NCBI GenBank assembly: GCA_963763095.1
Contig: CAVXNR010000017.1
Span: 167,717 to 231,716 of the forward strand
Source of the DNA: CAVUCH01 sp963763095
GTDB taxonomy: Bacteria > Acidobacteriota > Vicinamibacteria > Vicinamibacterales > JAENWD01
Length of the DNA: 64,000 bases
Direction: 5' to 3'
The position numbers and the translations under genes are program-made. This document shows, piece after piece, positions 44,619-53,782 of the stretch (positions are counted from its first letter, which is position 1; every line of letters begins with the position of its first letter). The notes under the pieces are model-generated. The model made no database searches. It saw only the letters and a list, made by a program, of their open reading frames with translations, and was not told the DNA's origin.

Positions 44619-47600
44619 GTTAAGCCTCACGGAAATGAGCTTCGATACCCCTGGCTCCTCCATTGTCACCCCGTACAGCCGGTCGGCAATCTCCATTGTC
44701 TTCCGGTTGTGGGTGATGAGGATGAACTGGGTGTGGTGCAGCATGCCCTTCAGCATCTCGATGAACCGCCCGATGTTGGCATCGTCGAGCGGCGCGTCGA
44801 TCTCGTCGAGCAGGCAGAACGGGCTGGGCTTGTATTTGAAGATCGCGAACATCAGCGCGATGGCGGTCATCGCCTTCTCGCCACCCGAGAGCAGCTGCAC
44901 GCTCTGCAGGCGCTTCCCCGGGGGCGAGGCGACGATGTCGATGCCGCTTTCGAGGGGATCGTTCTCGTCGAGCAGCGTGATGCCCGCGCGGCCGCCTCCG
45001 AAGAGCGTGCTGAACGTCTTCTGGAAGTTCTGGTTGATGGCCGCGAACGCGTCGCGGAACCGGGTTTTGGACGTTTCGTCGATCCGGCGGATCGCCTCGC
45101 CGGTGGACGCTATCGAGTCCACGAGGTCCTTGCGCTGGGTCGTGAGGAACAGGTGACGTGACTCGAGCGCGTCGAACTGCTCGATGGCCATCATGTTCAC
45201 GGGGCCGAGCCGATCGATCTTGTCCCGCAGCTTCGCGATGGCGCCTTCGGCCGTGAGACTGGGCAGGGGTTCGGCGTCCAGGGCCGCTGCTGCACTGGAT
45301 GAAGCCACGTCGCCGGCGGGCGATTCGCTGCCTTCTTCCCCGCTCTCCTCGGGCTCCTCGGCGGCAAAGGCGCGGGCGTCCGGCACTGCGGCGCCGTCGC
45401 GCTCCATCTGTTCGACTTCGGCGAGCACCTGGTCGAGAGATGCCTGCACGGCCTCCGCGGCCTGCGCGGCGAGGTGGGCGAGGTCGCTCTCGGCCGTTGC
45501 CCGGACCATTTCGAGACGGGCCGCATCCGAGCGGACCTCCTCGTGGTCCGCACGCGCCTCGCGGATTGCGGCTTCGCGCGCATCCGCGTCCGCATGGGCT
45601 GCCGTGACGATCTCCTCTTCGGCGCGAACGGTGACGCGCAGTTCCTCGAGCGCGCGGATGTCGGCGTCCAGCGCGCGCGCGCCCTCGGCGATGGCCTCGA
45701 GCAGCCCGGCGCGCTTCTCGTTCTTCTCGTTGCGCTCGGCGCGCAGCTGGATCACGCGCGCGTCGAGCTCGCGCGCGGCGTCCTCCAGCCGCTGGACGTC
45801 GGCCAGCAGCGCGGAGGCGCGCTCCGCCAGCCGCGCCGAGGCCGCCTTCGCTTCCGACACGCGATGACTGATGCGCTCCACGGTTTCGCGTGCGGCGAAG
45901 AGCCGCCGCTGCGCGGTGTTCAGCCGGGCATCGGCCTCGCGCTGCTCCACCTCGATACGGGCGATGGACTCACGCGCCTCGGCCTGCCGCGCATCGAGCT
46001 GGACGCCCTCGTCCTCGGCGCGGCGGCGCTCCAGCGCCAGCTGCTCCGCCCTGCGCGAGAGGCGCGTCGCGTCCTCGGTGGCACGAGCCAGCTGCGCCTC
46101 GAACCCGACGATGGCCTTCTCGTGCTGGTGCAGTTCAGCCGCCGCGGCGCTAATCGCCGACTGGGTGGCCACGATCGCTTCGTCCAGGGCGGAGACGCGT
46201 GCGGCCAGCTCCAAGACGGCCTCGCGCTCCGCGCCGATGCGCTCGCGCAGCTCGCGGATCTCGCCCTTCGTTGCGAGGATCCCTCGCGCCTCGGCCGCCG
46301 CGCCTCCGTAGACCAGGTGTGCCCCGCGCAGCACGTCGCCGGCGATTGTCGCGATGGCAACGCCGCTCTCGCGCGCGGCAGCGGTGGCCTCCTCGTAGGA
46401 GTCTGCGATCCACGCCTCCCCCAGCGCGCGCTCGATCTCGCGTGCGTAGGGGCCTGTCGCGCGTGCGACCTCCCCCAACGACCTGAGTCCCGGCGCCGGA
46501 GCGGTGTGGACGTCCGCGGCTTCTGGTCCGCCGCCGTCGAGCACGAGGAAGCCGCAGCGGCCGGCGTTGTGCTCGCGCACGAGACGAAGGCCGGCCTGCG
46601 CGTGCTCGTGGCTCTGGACGATCACGTGCTGCAACAGGTCCCCGAGCAGCGCTTCGGCGGCGCGCTCGTAGCGGCGATCGACATCGAGGTAATCGGCGAT
46701 GGCCCCATGCTGTCCCACTGCGCCATTCGCCTGTGCGAGCACGACGCGAGCGGCGTCCCCGTACCCCGCGCGTTCGGCGTCGAGCTCCTCGAGCGATCGC
46801 AGCCGCGCCGTCAGCCCGGCGAGCGCGTGCTCCCGCGCGCGGAGGTCACGTGCGAGCGCGTCGTGCTCGCTGCGGGCGCGTGCGAGGTCCCCTTCGTGGC
46901 TCTGCCGCAGCTCGCGAGCGCGGCCATGCGCCGCTTGCGCCTCACGCAGGCCGTCTTCCGCCGCGAGCCGGGCCGTCGCCAGTGTTTCCCGTTCGATGCG
47001 GAGGTCGGCCTCTTCGACCTCCAGGGTTCCCAGCGTCTGCGCCACGCGCTCGCGCGCGGCGGTGGCGCTCTGGATGGCGTGCCTGAGCGCCGTGGCGGCG
47101 TTGATGGCGGCAAACACCTCGTTGCGGGCTGCCTCCACATCGCCATCGAGCCCTTCGAGGTCCCGGAGCGCGGTCTGGTGCGCTTCCTGCTCCCCCGTGA
47201 GCATCGCGACAGCCTCGAGCCGCTCGGCCTCTGCCTGCGCGGCCGCGAGCCGCCGCTCCTCGATCTGGATCCGGCCGGGCTCACGCCGCGTTTCGAGCCC
47301 GCCGATCTCGCTGTCCATCTCGGTGGTGCGCGCCTCGAGGGCGGCCACCTGCTGCCGATGCAGCTCGATCTGCTGCTCGCGCCGCTGCGTCTCGAGCTCG
47401 CAGGCGTGCGCGCGCTCGCGCGCGGCGGTTGCGCGAGCGTCGGCTTCAGCGAGCTCGATGCGCACCCGGCTGAGAGCGCCCTCGAGCTCCGCCACCCGCG
47501 CCGCCGCCACCGTCTCGCGTTCCCGCACCTCGCCCAGCCGTGCGCGCGTGCCTTCGATCGACGCAGAGAGCTCGCGGTACCGGCCGGCGAAGAGCACCTT

Positions 47601-48383
47601 CTCCCAGCGGCGCAGTTCCTCGCGCAGGCGTTGATACCGGCGCGCTTTCGCGGCCTGGCGCTTCAGCGTGCCGCGCTGTTTCTCCACCTCGAAGACGATG
47701 TCGTCCACGCGGGTGAGGTTCTGCTGTGCGGCATCCAGCTTCAGCTCGGCGGCCCGGCGCCGCGCCTTGTACTTGGTGATGCCCGCGGCCTCCTCGATCA
47801 GCTGCCGGCGGTCGGCGGGACGCGAGCTGAGGATCAGCCCGATCTTTCCCTGCTCGATGATCGCGTAGGCCTTGGCTCCGAGGCCGGTGTCCATCAGGAG
47901 CTCGTGGACGTCCTTCAGGCGGCAGATCTGCCCGTCGATCAGGTACTCGCTCTCCCCCGATCGGTACAGCCGCCGGATCACTTCGACCTGGCGATCCGTG
48001 ATCGCGGCGTGACCGTTACCGTTCGCGGCGCCGTCTACGGGCGCGTGACCGTTGCCGTTGACGTGCTCGAACCCGTCTGCCTCGTGGTGCGACCCGTTGC
48101 TGGTCGAGGCGGGGACGGACGCGACATCCGTCAGCAGCAGCTTCACTTCCGCGGAGCCGGTGGGCTTACGGGCATCGCTGCCGCTGAAGATCACGTCCTC
48201 CATCTTGTCGCCGCGGAGGCTCTTCGCGCTCTGCTCGCCCAGCACCCACGTGATCGCGTCGGCGACGTTGCTCTTCCCACAGCCGTTCGGACCGACGATG
48301 GCGGTGACCCCCTCGTCGAAGGCAAGCTCCGACCGATCGGAAAACGACTTGAAGCCGGCGATCTGGAGGCGTTGCAGGCGCAT
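44616..48383 (-). CDS. smc: Chromosome segregation protein SMC
   Basis: 1255 residues. The N-terminal head has Walker A GPNGCGKSN (about residues 31-39), and the C-terminal head has the signature LLSGGEKAMTAIALMFAIF and Walker B FCLLDEIDAPLDDANI. Between them are two long coiled coils around a hinge (about residues 520-680, with AIADYLDVDRRYERAAEALL and the GG-rich RGAHLVYGGAA). An unusual Asn-Gly-His-rich insert (about residues 93-130) separates KLLLTDV from EVIRRLYRSGESEYL in the N-terminal head. SMC organises and condenses the chromosome. The terminal TAG abuts the heptamer array. Confidence 0.96.
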   Translation of the reverse strand: MRLQRLQIAGFKSFSDRSELAFDEGVTAIVGPNGCGKSNVADAITWVLGEQSAKSLRGDKMEDVIFSGSDARKPTGSAEVKLLLTDVASVPASTSNGSHHEADGFEHVNGNGHAPVDGAANGNGHAAITDRQVEVIRRLYRSGESEYLIDGQICRLKDVHELLMDTGLGAKAYAIIEQGKIGLILSSRPADRRQLIEEAAGITKYKARRRAAELKLDAAQQNLTRVDDIVFEVEKQRGTLKRQAAKARRYQRLREELRRWEKVLFAGRYRELSASIEGTRARLGEVRERETVAAARVAELEGALSRVRIELAEADARATAARERAHACELETQRREQQIELHRQQVAALEARTTEMDSEIGGLETRREPGRIQIEERRLAAAQAEAERLEAVAMLTGEQEAHQTALRDLEGLDGDVEAARNEVFAAINAATALRHAIQSATAARERVAQTLGTLEVEEADLRIERETLATARLAAEDGLREAQAAHGRARELRQSHEGDLARARSEHDALARDLRAREHALAGLTARLRSLEELDAERAGYGDAARVVLAQANGAVGQHGAIADYLDVDRRYERAAEALLGDLLQHVIVQSHEHAQAGLRLVREHNAGRCGFLVLDGGGPEAADVHTAPAPGLRSLGEVARATGPYAREIERALGEAWIADSYEEATAAARESGVAIATIAGDVLRGAHLVYGGAAAEARGILATKGEIRELRERIGAEREAVLELAARVSALDEAIVATQSAISAAAAELHQHEKAIVGFEAQLARATEDATRLSRRAEQLALERRRAEDEGVQLDARQAEARESIARIEVEQREADARLNTAQRRLFAARETVERISHRVSEAKAASARLAERASALLADVQRLEDAARELDARVIQLRAERNEKNEKRAGLLEAIAEGARALDADIRALEELRVTVRAEEEIVTAAHADADAREAAIREARADHEEVRSDAARLEMVRATAESDLAHLAAQAAEAVQASLDQVLAEVEQMERDGAAVPDARAFAAEEPEESGEEGSESPAGDVASSSAAAALDAEPLPSLTAEGAIAKLRDKIDRLGPVNMMAIEQFDALESRHLFLTTQRKDLVDSIASTGEAIRRIDETSKTRFRDAFAAINQNFQKTFSTLFGGGRAGITLLDENDPLESGIDIVASPPGKRLQSVQLLSGGEKAMTAIALMFAIFKYKPSPFCLLDEIDAPLDDANIGRFIEMLKGMLHHTQFILITHNRKTMEIADRLYGVTMEEPGVSKLISVRLN

Positions 48384-48754
48384 GTTCGTGGTCCCCGTGT
48401 CCTTCGCAGCGTCAGTGAACGTCCGGTTGCATTGCGCGATATCGCACGCGCAGCCAGTCTCTGATCGACGGTCGCGGCGCGCACCCGTCCTGGCGGACCT
48501 CCGGCGCGCACCGGCACACGTCTGCCGGTGGAGCGGCTGGGATTCGCTCGGGATAGCCTTTCAGCTGGGAATTGGACGCCGACGACGACCGCGACCTTGC
48601 AGCCCTATTCGCATCCCGTGATGGGATGCGGCCCCGGGGCCGCTCAGACGGCGGTGAGTGTAGCAAGGCCCATGGATAGTGGCAAGGCCAAAGTGCTACC
48701 CAAGACTTAGTGGCCCGCCGGCCCGACGTTCCGTGATTTGCCCTAGCGCCCCGC
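48384..48754. other. Intergenic region with two GC hairpins
   Basis: A 371-bp space between smc and the S41 protease (both on the minus strand) with no supported gene. It holds GCATCCC-N5-GGGATGC (48611-48629) next to the palindrome GCGGCCCCGGGGCCGC (48628-48643). No T tract follows either. They could slow or end transcription from the protease toward smc's upstream region. The smc promoter must lie here, but I cannot fix it. Confidence 0.5.
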
Positions 48755-50380
48755 CTACTGAGCGCCGGCTCTCGTGCCCTTCGAACGGGCCGTTTCCGTG
48801 AGCTGCCGCGCCTCGTCGAAGAGCCCCATCGCAAATTGCGCCTGCGGGTCTGCTGCCGTGAGGTGACGGCGCGCGGTTGCGACGCCGAAGAGCGACAGGT
48901 CGATGTCGTAGCGGATCATCGCCTTGATGAAGGGCAGGTCGGTCGCAAACGCCTGCTCGTCCATCTTCACGCCCGAGGATGTCACCAGCTTGCGGAACTC
49001 GCCCAGCATCGCATCGTCGACGACGAAGTTCGGCCCGACCACCTGGCGATCCTTGCCGGAGGCCTGCTGCCGGGTATCGCCCTCGGCCCAGAAGCGCTGG
49101 GCAAACGTGGCAAACAACTGGCGCGCGTAGAGGCTGCGTCCGAACTTGGTCGGGTTGAACCCGTCGAGCGGGCCCTCGAGACGGCGATCCGGCTCGATTC
49201 CGCCGCCGCCGTACACCTTGCGGCCGGCATCGGTCAGCTTCAGATCTTTCGCGTCGTGTGTGCGTTCGGAGCTCTGGCTCTGAAGCGAGTAGGTCAGGTA
49301 CTCGTCGAAGGTGCCGTCCCAGGGCCGCTGGATCAGCCGTCCGCTCGGCGTGTAGTAGCGGGCCGTGGTCAACGCCAGGCCGGCGCCTTCCCTCAGCCGC
49401 ATCACCGACTGCACGAGCGCCTTGCCGAACGTGGTTTCGCCGACGATGAGGGCGCGGTCGTGATCCTGCAGCGCACCCGAGACGATCTCCGACGCGCTCG
49501 CGCTGTTCCGGTTCGTGAGCACGATCACGGGGAGCCGCGTGTACTCGCTCTCCTCGGTGGCGCGGTAGGACATGTCGGAGTTCGGCATCCGCCCCTTCGT
49601 GTAGACGATGAGATCGCCCTTCGGCAGGAAGCGGTTCGAGACGCGGATGGCCTGATCGAGCGGCCCACCGGGGTTGTTGCGGAGGTCGAGCAGCAGGCGG
49701 CGCATGCCCTGATTCGACAGGTCCGTCAGCGCGCGCGACAGGTCGCGGTCGGTGTTCTCGGCGAAGTCCCGCAGCTGCACGTAGCCGGTCTGCTCGTCGA
49801 ACATGAAGTAGGACGGGATGCTCGGGATCGAAATCTCGTCGCGCGCGACCTCGATCGGGATCAGGTCCTCGACGCCGGTGCGGCGGATGGACACCTGCAC
49901 CGTCGTGTCCTTCGGCCCGCGCAGCTTGCGCACCGCCTGATCGCTCGTCCAGCCCTTCGCGTCCTCGCCGTTGATCCGGGCGATCACGTCACCGCGGCGG
50001 ATGCCCTGCTTGTATGCGGGCGAGCCTTCGAACAGCGCCTGCACCGTGATGTCCTGGTCGATGACCTGGATCGTGATCCCGAGGCCGTAGTAGCGGCCTT
50101 CCTGCCGTTCGCGCAGCTGCGCGAACTGCTTCGGGTCCATGAAACTCGAGTGGGGATCCAGGGTCTGCAGCATGCCGCCGATGGCCCCGTAGACCAGCTG
50201 ATCGGACTCGACCTTCTCCACGTAGCGCGCCTCGATCGCGTCCAGCGCGGCGGTGAAGGTCTGGTACTGCTCCGGGAGGCGGTCTTCGCGCGCGGCCACA
50301 CCGTGGCCGAGCACGCCGCCGAGAAGGGCAAAGACGAGGATCGTGGCGATCCCCAGCATCAGGCTGCGAGAACGGGGCAT
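48755..50380 (-). CDS. S41-family carboxyl-terminal processing peptidase (Ctp)
   Basis: 541 residues. A membrane anchor (MLGIATILVFALLGGVLGHG) is followed by a helical region, a PDZ domain (YYGLGITIQVIDQD ... GIRRGDVIARINGEDA), and the S41 core with LRNNPGGPLDQAI, NRNSASASEIVSGALQDH (catalytic Ser in SASASE) and VGETTFGKALVQ (catalytic Lys in the GK pair). The Ser/Lys dyad is intact. These proteases trim or degrade periplasmic proteins. Translation probably begins at a leaderless ATG: TTGCTG-N17-TACGAT lies just 7 bases upstream. A 150-bp longer frame would run through the promoter and is rejected. Confidence 0.92.
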   Translation of the reverse strand: MPRSRSLMLGIATILVFALLGGVLGHGVAAREDRLPEQYQTFTAALDAIEARYVEKVESDQLVYGAIGGMLQTLDPHSSFMDPKQFAQLRERQEGRYYGLGITIQVIDQDITVQALFEGSPAYKQGIRRGDVIARINGEDAKGWTSDQAVRKLRGPKDTTVQVSIRRTGVEDLIPIEVARDEISIPSIPSYFMFDEQTGYVQLRDFAENTDRDLSRALTDLSNQGMRRLLLDLRNNPGGPLDQAIRVSNRFLPKGDLIVYTKGRMPNSDMSYRATEESEYTRLPVIVLTNRNSASASEIVSGALQDHDRALIVGETTFGKALVQSVMRLREGAGLALTTARYYTPSGRLIQRPWDGTFDEYLTYSLQSQSSERTHDAKDLKLTDAGRKVYGGGGIEPDRRLEGPLDGFNPTKFGRSLYARQLFATFAQRFWAEGDTRQQASGKDRQVVGPNFVVDDAMLGEFRKLVTSSGVKMDEQAFATDLPFIKAMIRYDIDLSLFGVATARRHLTAADPQAQFAMGLFDEARQLTETARSKGTRAGAQ

Positions 50381-50387
50381 GGGCGAG

Positions 50388-50416
50388 ATCGTAACAAATA
50401 ACCTCAAGGCCAGCAA
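50388..50416 (-). promoter_or_regulatory. Promoter giving a leaderless S41-protease mRNA
   Basis: On the minus strand TTGCTG (50416-50411), 17-bp spacer, TACGAT (50393-50388), then 7 bases and the ATG at 50380. No ribosome-binding site is present. Confidence 0.6.
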
Positions 50417-50448
50417 CGATTTCGCGGCACATGGAAGGCCCCGCGCGC

Positions 50449-50477
50449 TTGACCGGCTGCCGACCCGGTTCCTATAA
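50449..50477 (+). promoter_or_regulatory. Strong sigma-70 promoter of tatAC
   Basis: TTGACC (50449-50454), 17-bp spacer, perfect TATAAT (50472-50477). This is the best housekeeping promoter in the window. Transcription would start near 50484, about 80 bases before the tatA ATG. Confidence 0.75.
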
Positions 50478-50565
50478 TGCAGTACGCACGCGAGTTGGCG
50501 CCTGCTGCCGTGGGCCGGCAGACCGCCCATCCCGAGGCCCCGTCCTTCACAGTTGGAGCTCTACA

Positions 50566-50835
50566 ATGTTTGGCTCGCTCGGCATGCCCGAACTGGTCGT
50601 CATCTTCGTGATTGCGCTGATCATCTTCGGGCCACGCAAGCTTCCGGAGCTCGGTCGCTCGCTGGGCCGCAGCATCAACGAGTTCAAGAAGGCGTCGAAC
50701 GAGCTGCGCAGCACGCTCGAGGACGAGGTCCGTCTGGATGAGCAGCGCACCCGGGCGGCTGCCGCTGCACCGGTGACGCCCGCGACGAACACCACGCTCG
50801 ACGAGCCGGTCGCGCGGAACGCAGACAGCGCGTAG
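50566..50835 (+). CDS. tatA: Sec-independent translocase subunit TatA/TatB
   Basis: 89 residues. LGMPELVVIFVIALIIFGPR KLPELGRSLGRS is the TatA-type membrane segment, FGP hinge and amphipathic helix, followed by an acidic/Ala-rich tail. It forms the Tat pore with TatC, encoded 14 bp downstream. TTGGAG lies 8 bases before the ATG. The window also encodes Tat-dependent cargo (genes at 1 and 270). Confidence 0.92.
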   Translation: MFGSLGMPELVVIFVIALIIFGPRKLPELGRSLGRSINEFKKASNELRSTLEDEVRLDEQRTRAAAAAPVTPATNTTLDEPVARNADSA

Positions 50836-50849
50836 TCCGGGCCCCCTGC

Positions 50850-51674
50850 ATGGCACTCGTGCCTTTTCCCGGGTCCAAGGCCGGGACCTCCCTGTACGAC
50901 TCCGACGACGATCCCGACCTCGAACTGGAGGAATCCGCCGACGGCAAGATGTCGTTTCTGGAGCACCTCGACGAGCTCCGGAAACGGCTGATGTGGGCCA
51001 TCGGCGCGCTCTTCGCCGGGTTCCTGATCGCGCTGTTGTTCATCGACACGATCTTCGGGTTCATCATGCGGCCGCTCGCGGCCACGCTGCCGGCGGGCCG
51101 GAAGATGATCTACACCGAGCCGACCGAGGCCTTCATGCTGCAGCTGAAGGTCGCGGCGCTCGCCGGCGTCGTCATCGCGGCGCCCGCGGTGATGTGGCAG
51201 CTCTGGCTCTTCATCGCGCCCGGGCTGTACCGGCGGGAGAAGCGTCTCGCGCTGCCCTTCATCGTGTCGACCAGCCTGCTGTTCGTCGCTGGCGCGGCGT
51301 TCAACCACTACGTGGTGTTCCCGATCGCCTTCACGTTCCTCGGCAGCTTCACCAAGGACTACATGGAGTTCATGCCGCGGATCACCCCGGTGTTCTCCCT
51401 GTACTCCCAGCTGCTGCTGGCGTTCGGGATCATCTTCCAGATGCCCGTGCTCGTGTTCACGCTGGCGCGCCTGGGACTCGTGACCGCAGGGTTCCTGTGG
51501 AAGAACACGAAGTACGCGGTCCTGATCATCTTCGTGATCTCCGCCGTCATCACGCCGACGAGTGATGTCGTCACGCAGACGCTGATGGCCGCGCCCATGC
51601 TGGTGCTGTACGTGGTGAGCATCGGGATTGCCTGGGTGTTCGGGAAGAAGCAACTGCAAGAGCGCTTCGAGTAG
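50850..51674 (+). CDS. tatC: Sec-independent translocase subunit TatC
   Basis: 274 residues. SFLEHLDELRKRLMWAIGAL is the canonical start of TatC, followed by six membrane segments (for example LFAGFLIALLFIDTIF, FIVSTSLLFVAGAAFNHYVV, LLLAFGIIFQMPVLVFTLA). An N-terminal extension of about 30 residues is acidic (DSDDDPDLELEESAD). TatC recognises twin-arginine signal peptides. It is co-transcribed with tatA. Confidence 0.95.
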   Translation: MALVPFPGSKAGTSLYDSDDDPDLELEESADGKMSFLEHLDELRKRLMWAIGALFAGFLIALLFIDTIFGFIMRPLAATLPAGRKMIYTEPTEAFMLQLKVAALAGVVIAAPAVMWQLWLFIAPGLYRREKRLALPFIVSTSLLFVAGAAFNHYVVFPIAFTFLGSFTKDYMEFMPRITPVFSLYSQLLLAFGIIFQMPVLVFTLARLGLVTAGFLWKNTKYAVLIIFVISAVITPTSDVVTQTLMAAPMLVLYVVSIGIAWVFGKKQLQERFE

Positions 51675-51695
51675 GCGTCGGCCGCACCACACACC

Positions 51696-51786
51696 ATGTG
51701 GGGCAGGGCTTCAGCCCTGCTGACGGCCCACGATGTGGGGCAGGGCTTCAGCCCTGCTGACGGCCGGGGCAGGGCTTCAGCCCTGA
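51696..51786. repeat. Three direct hairpin repeats between tatC and tRNA-Gln
   Basis: Copies at 51696-51720, 51733-51757 and a truncated one at 51762-51786. The first two share the ATGTGGG tag and GCAGGGCTTCAGCCCTGC hairpin; the third lacks the ATGT of the tag. They are 14 bp or less apart and lie between convergently-free genes (both + strand), so they would be transcribed with tatC. Confidence 0.9.
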
Positions 51787-51805
51787 CCCGCCTCCTGAGT
51801 TTTGT

Positions 51806-51879
51806 TCCGGGGTCGTTCAACGGTAGGACAGCGCCCTTTGAAGGCGCGTATCGGGGTTCGAATCCCTGCCCCGGAGCCA
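51806..51879 (+). tRNA. tRNA-Gln (anticodon TTG)
   Basis: Acceptor TCCGGGG (51806-51812) pairs with CCCCGGA before GCCA. Anticodon stem GCGCC/GGCGC encloses loop CTTTGAA, giving anticodon TTG at 51838-51840 (Gln, CAA/CAG). T-arm GGTTCGAATCC is canonical. The 3' CCA is encoded. Confidence 0.92.
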
Positions 51880-51916
51880 CTGTTTCAGTATCCTCACCAC
51901 ACAAACAGGAGGTCCG

Positions 51917-52468
51917 ATGACGAAAGCCTTCGCGTGCACCCTCGGCGCCGCCGTGATGATTACCGTGGCCCCCAGCGCCGCGCGCGCGCAGATGCCGCCC
52001 CCGCCAGGGCCGGAGCACCAGGTTCTGGCGAGCGACGCCGGGACGTGGGACGCCGTGGTCGAAATGACGGTTCCCGACGGGAGCACGATGCGCTCGACCG
52101 GCGTGCAGGAAGACACAGTCGGGTGCGGCGGCCGCTGCCTCGTGACGTCCTTCCAGTCGGAGATGATGCCCGGCACGATGTTCGAGGGCCGCGGCGTGAC
52201 GGCGTGGGACGGCGCGAAGAAGAAGTACGTCGGCGCCTGGACCGACTCGATGTCGCCCGGCATGGGCGTGAGCGAGGGCACCTACGATGCCGCGACGAAA
52301 ATCCTGACCTCGGTCATGGACAGTCCCGACGCGACCGGCACCGTCGTGAAGACGAAGTCCATCGTCCAGCACACCGACGCCGACCACAAGGTGATGACGA
52401 TGTTCATGACCGGCCCGGATGGCAAAGAGGCCCAGGCGATGAAGATCAGCTACACGCGGCGGAAGTAG
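51917..52468 (+). CDS. Secreted DUF1579 family protein
   Basis: 183 residues with signal peptide (ACTLGAAVMITVAPSAARAQ). The mature part has AGTWDAVVEMTVPDGSTMRSTG, FEGRGVTAWDGAKKKYVGAW TDSMS and MTMFMTGPDGKEAQAMKISY, the beta-barrel-like DUF1579 pattern. Function unknown. A perfect AGGAGG lies 4 bases before the ATG, so it should be well translated. Confidence 0.85.
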   Translation: MTKAFACTLGAAVMITVAPSAARAQMPPPPGPEHQVLASDAGTWDAVVEMTVPDGSTMRSTGVQEDTVGCGGRCLVTSFQSEMMPGTMFEGRGVTAWDGAKKKYVGAWTDSMSPGMGVSEGTYDAATKILTSVMDSPDATGTVVKTKSIVQHTDADHKVMTMFMTGPDGKEAQAMKISYTRRK

Positions 52469-52514
52469 CGCGGCTGGGAAACGGAACCTCCCCGAAGCCT
52501 GTCGGCGCTCGAGA

Positions 52515-53039
52515 TCAGAGTGGATCCGCTGGGCGTGACCCTTCCCAGGGCGTGAGCCGGGGGAGCCACCTCCGCACGTTGGCCTGGTACTCCGTGTACG
52601 ACGCCCCGAAGCGACGCTGGAGACTCGGCTCCTCGTAAAGAACCACGAAGGCGAAGAACGCGGCCCACAGGAACACGGCGTACCCCACCAGCACCGCGCG
52701 ACCGAGAATGAGCGCCTGCCCGAGGACCACGGCGAGGACTCCAACATACATCGGGTTCCGCACGTACCGGTACAGGCCCGACACCACGAGATGCGTGGTG
52801 GGCGCAATCGGCGCAGGCGTGCCAAGCCCCTTGAGCGCGAAACGGCAGAACGACTCCACGACGACGGCCGCGCCCGCAATGATGAGGAGGTAGCCGAGCG
52901 GGCGACCTGCCGCCACGCCGAGCAAGGGCGCCTCGACCCGCCAGCGAGTGAGCAGCCACGGGACGTACCCGGCCACCATCGCCGGAGCGACCCAGAAGAA
53001 GACGAAGGAGCCGATCAGCGCGCCGCCTCGCCTATCCAC
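52515..53039 (-). CDS. ICMT/PEMT-like membrane methyltransferase family protein
   Basis: 174 residues with about five hydrophobic segments. SGLYRYVRNPMYVGVLAVVL is the RNPMY SAM-binding signature of the isoprenylcysteine carboxyl methyltransferase/phospholipid methyltransferase family, and YEEPSLQRRFGASYTEY is the typical C-terminal helix (EE...F...Y..Y). The substrate in bacteria is usually unknown. The GTG start has no clear Shine-Dalgarno site. Confidence 0.83.
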   Translation of the reverse strand: MDRRGGALIGSFVFFWVAPAMVAGYVPWLLTRWRVEAPLLGVAAGRPLGYLLIIAGAAVVVESFCRFALKGLGTPAPIAPTTHLVVSGLYRYVRNPMYVGVLAVVLGQALILGRAVLVGYAVFLWAAFFAFVVLYEEPSLQRRFGASYTEYQANVRRWLPRLTPWEGSRPADPL

Positions 53040-53066
53040 GGTCCAAGCGTCTCGTGAGCTTCACAC

Positions 53067-53570
53067 TCAGCCGCCCGTTTGCATCTCGTCCCAGAACTCG
53101 AGGAAGTCCGTCGTCGCCGGCTGCGCACCGAGGAGCCGCAGCATGTTCGTCACCTGGCCGCGGTGATAGGTGGAGTGATTGACGACGTGATGGATCATCC
53201 GCCATAGCGCGTATTCCCAGACTTCGCCCTTCCGGTTGGTGTAGCGCAGCACGCGCTGGAGATCGTCTGGCGCCAGCGTCGCCAGGAACGCTTCCTGCGC
53301 CCCCTGGACCTGGCTCCACCGGGTCCTGAATTCCGAGACAGAGGGGAATTCCTCCGGCGCGAACAGCTCCATCGGCGACTTGCCCTGCCACCGCTCGAGC
53401 CAGAGCCACTCCGCCCAGAGGATGTGCGTCAGGGTCGCCTGCACCGAGGGATAGCTGCCGCCGAGCACGCGCGTGAGCCCGTCCGCGTCGAGGCGTGCGA
53501 CGGCGTCGAGGAGTCGCCGGTTTGCCCAGGTGTTGTACGCGAGCAGTTCACGCAGCGTGTCGAGGGTCAT
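53067..53570 (-). CDS. DinB/YfiT-family putative metal-dependent protein
   Basis: 167 residues forming a four-helix bundle. TLTHILWAEWLWLERWQG supplies the first metal His, and HHVVNHSTYHRGQV the second and third. DinB-like proteins include thiol S-transferases (BstA-like) and proteins of unknown role. The neighbour at 52515 runs in the same direction, 27 bp downstream. Confidence 0.85.
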   Translation of the reverse strand: MTLDTLRELLAYNTWANRRLLDAVARLDADGLTRVLGGSYPSVQATLTHILWAEWLWLERWQGKSPMELFAPEEFPSVSEFRTRWSQVQGAQEAFLATLAPDDLQRVLRYTNRKGEVWEYALWRMIHHVVNHSTYHRGQVTNMLRLLGAQPATTDFLEFWDEMQTGG

Positions 53571-53782
53571 CGATGGCCTCCTGGCGTCTGGTGTGGAGCT
53601 GCAGGCGCAATGTACGCGCCGCTAGAACGCCTTGCCCTCGCACTGGTGCCTGTCTCCACAATTGGTTGCAAGCCGCGCGAAAGACCCGCGATCAGAATAG
53701 CTATAGTCATGCCGTGAATAGTGCGCTCTGTGCTCAGCTGCGGATGGACGCTAATCCATCGATGTGACCAAGAATCGTGTGA

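Noticed and set aside
45474..48464. Open frame of nearly 1000 codons on the + strand opposite smc
   Set aside because: It is antisense to an unmistakable SMC and has no recognisable domain; the GC-rich codon bias of smc keeps the opposite frame free of stops.
48412..48834. Minus-strand gene between smc and the S41 protease
   Set aside because: The frame overlaps the protease end and has chance-like composition; only hairpins are supported there.
51696..51786. CRISPR-like direct repeats before the tRNA
   Set aside because: Only three copies, spacers of 5-12 bp, and the same element is scattered through the window.
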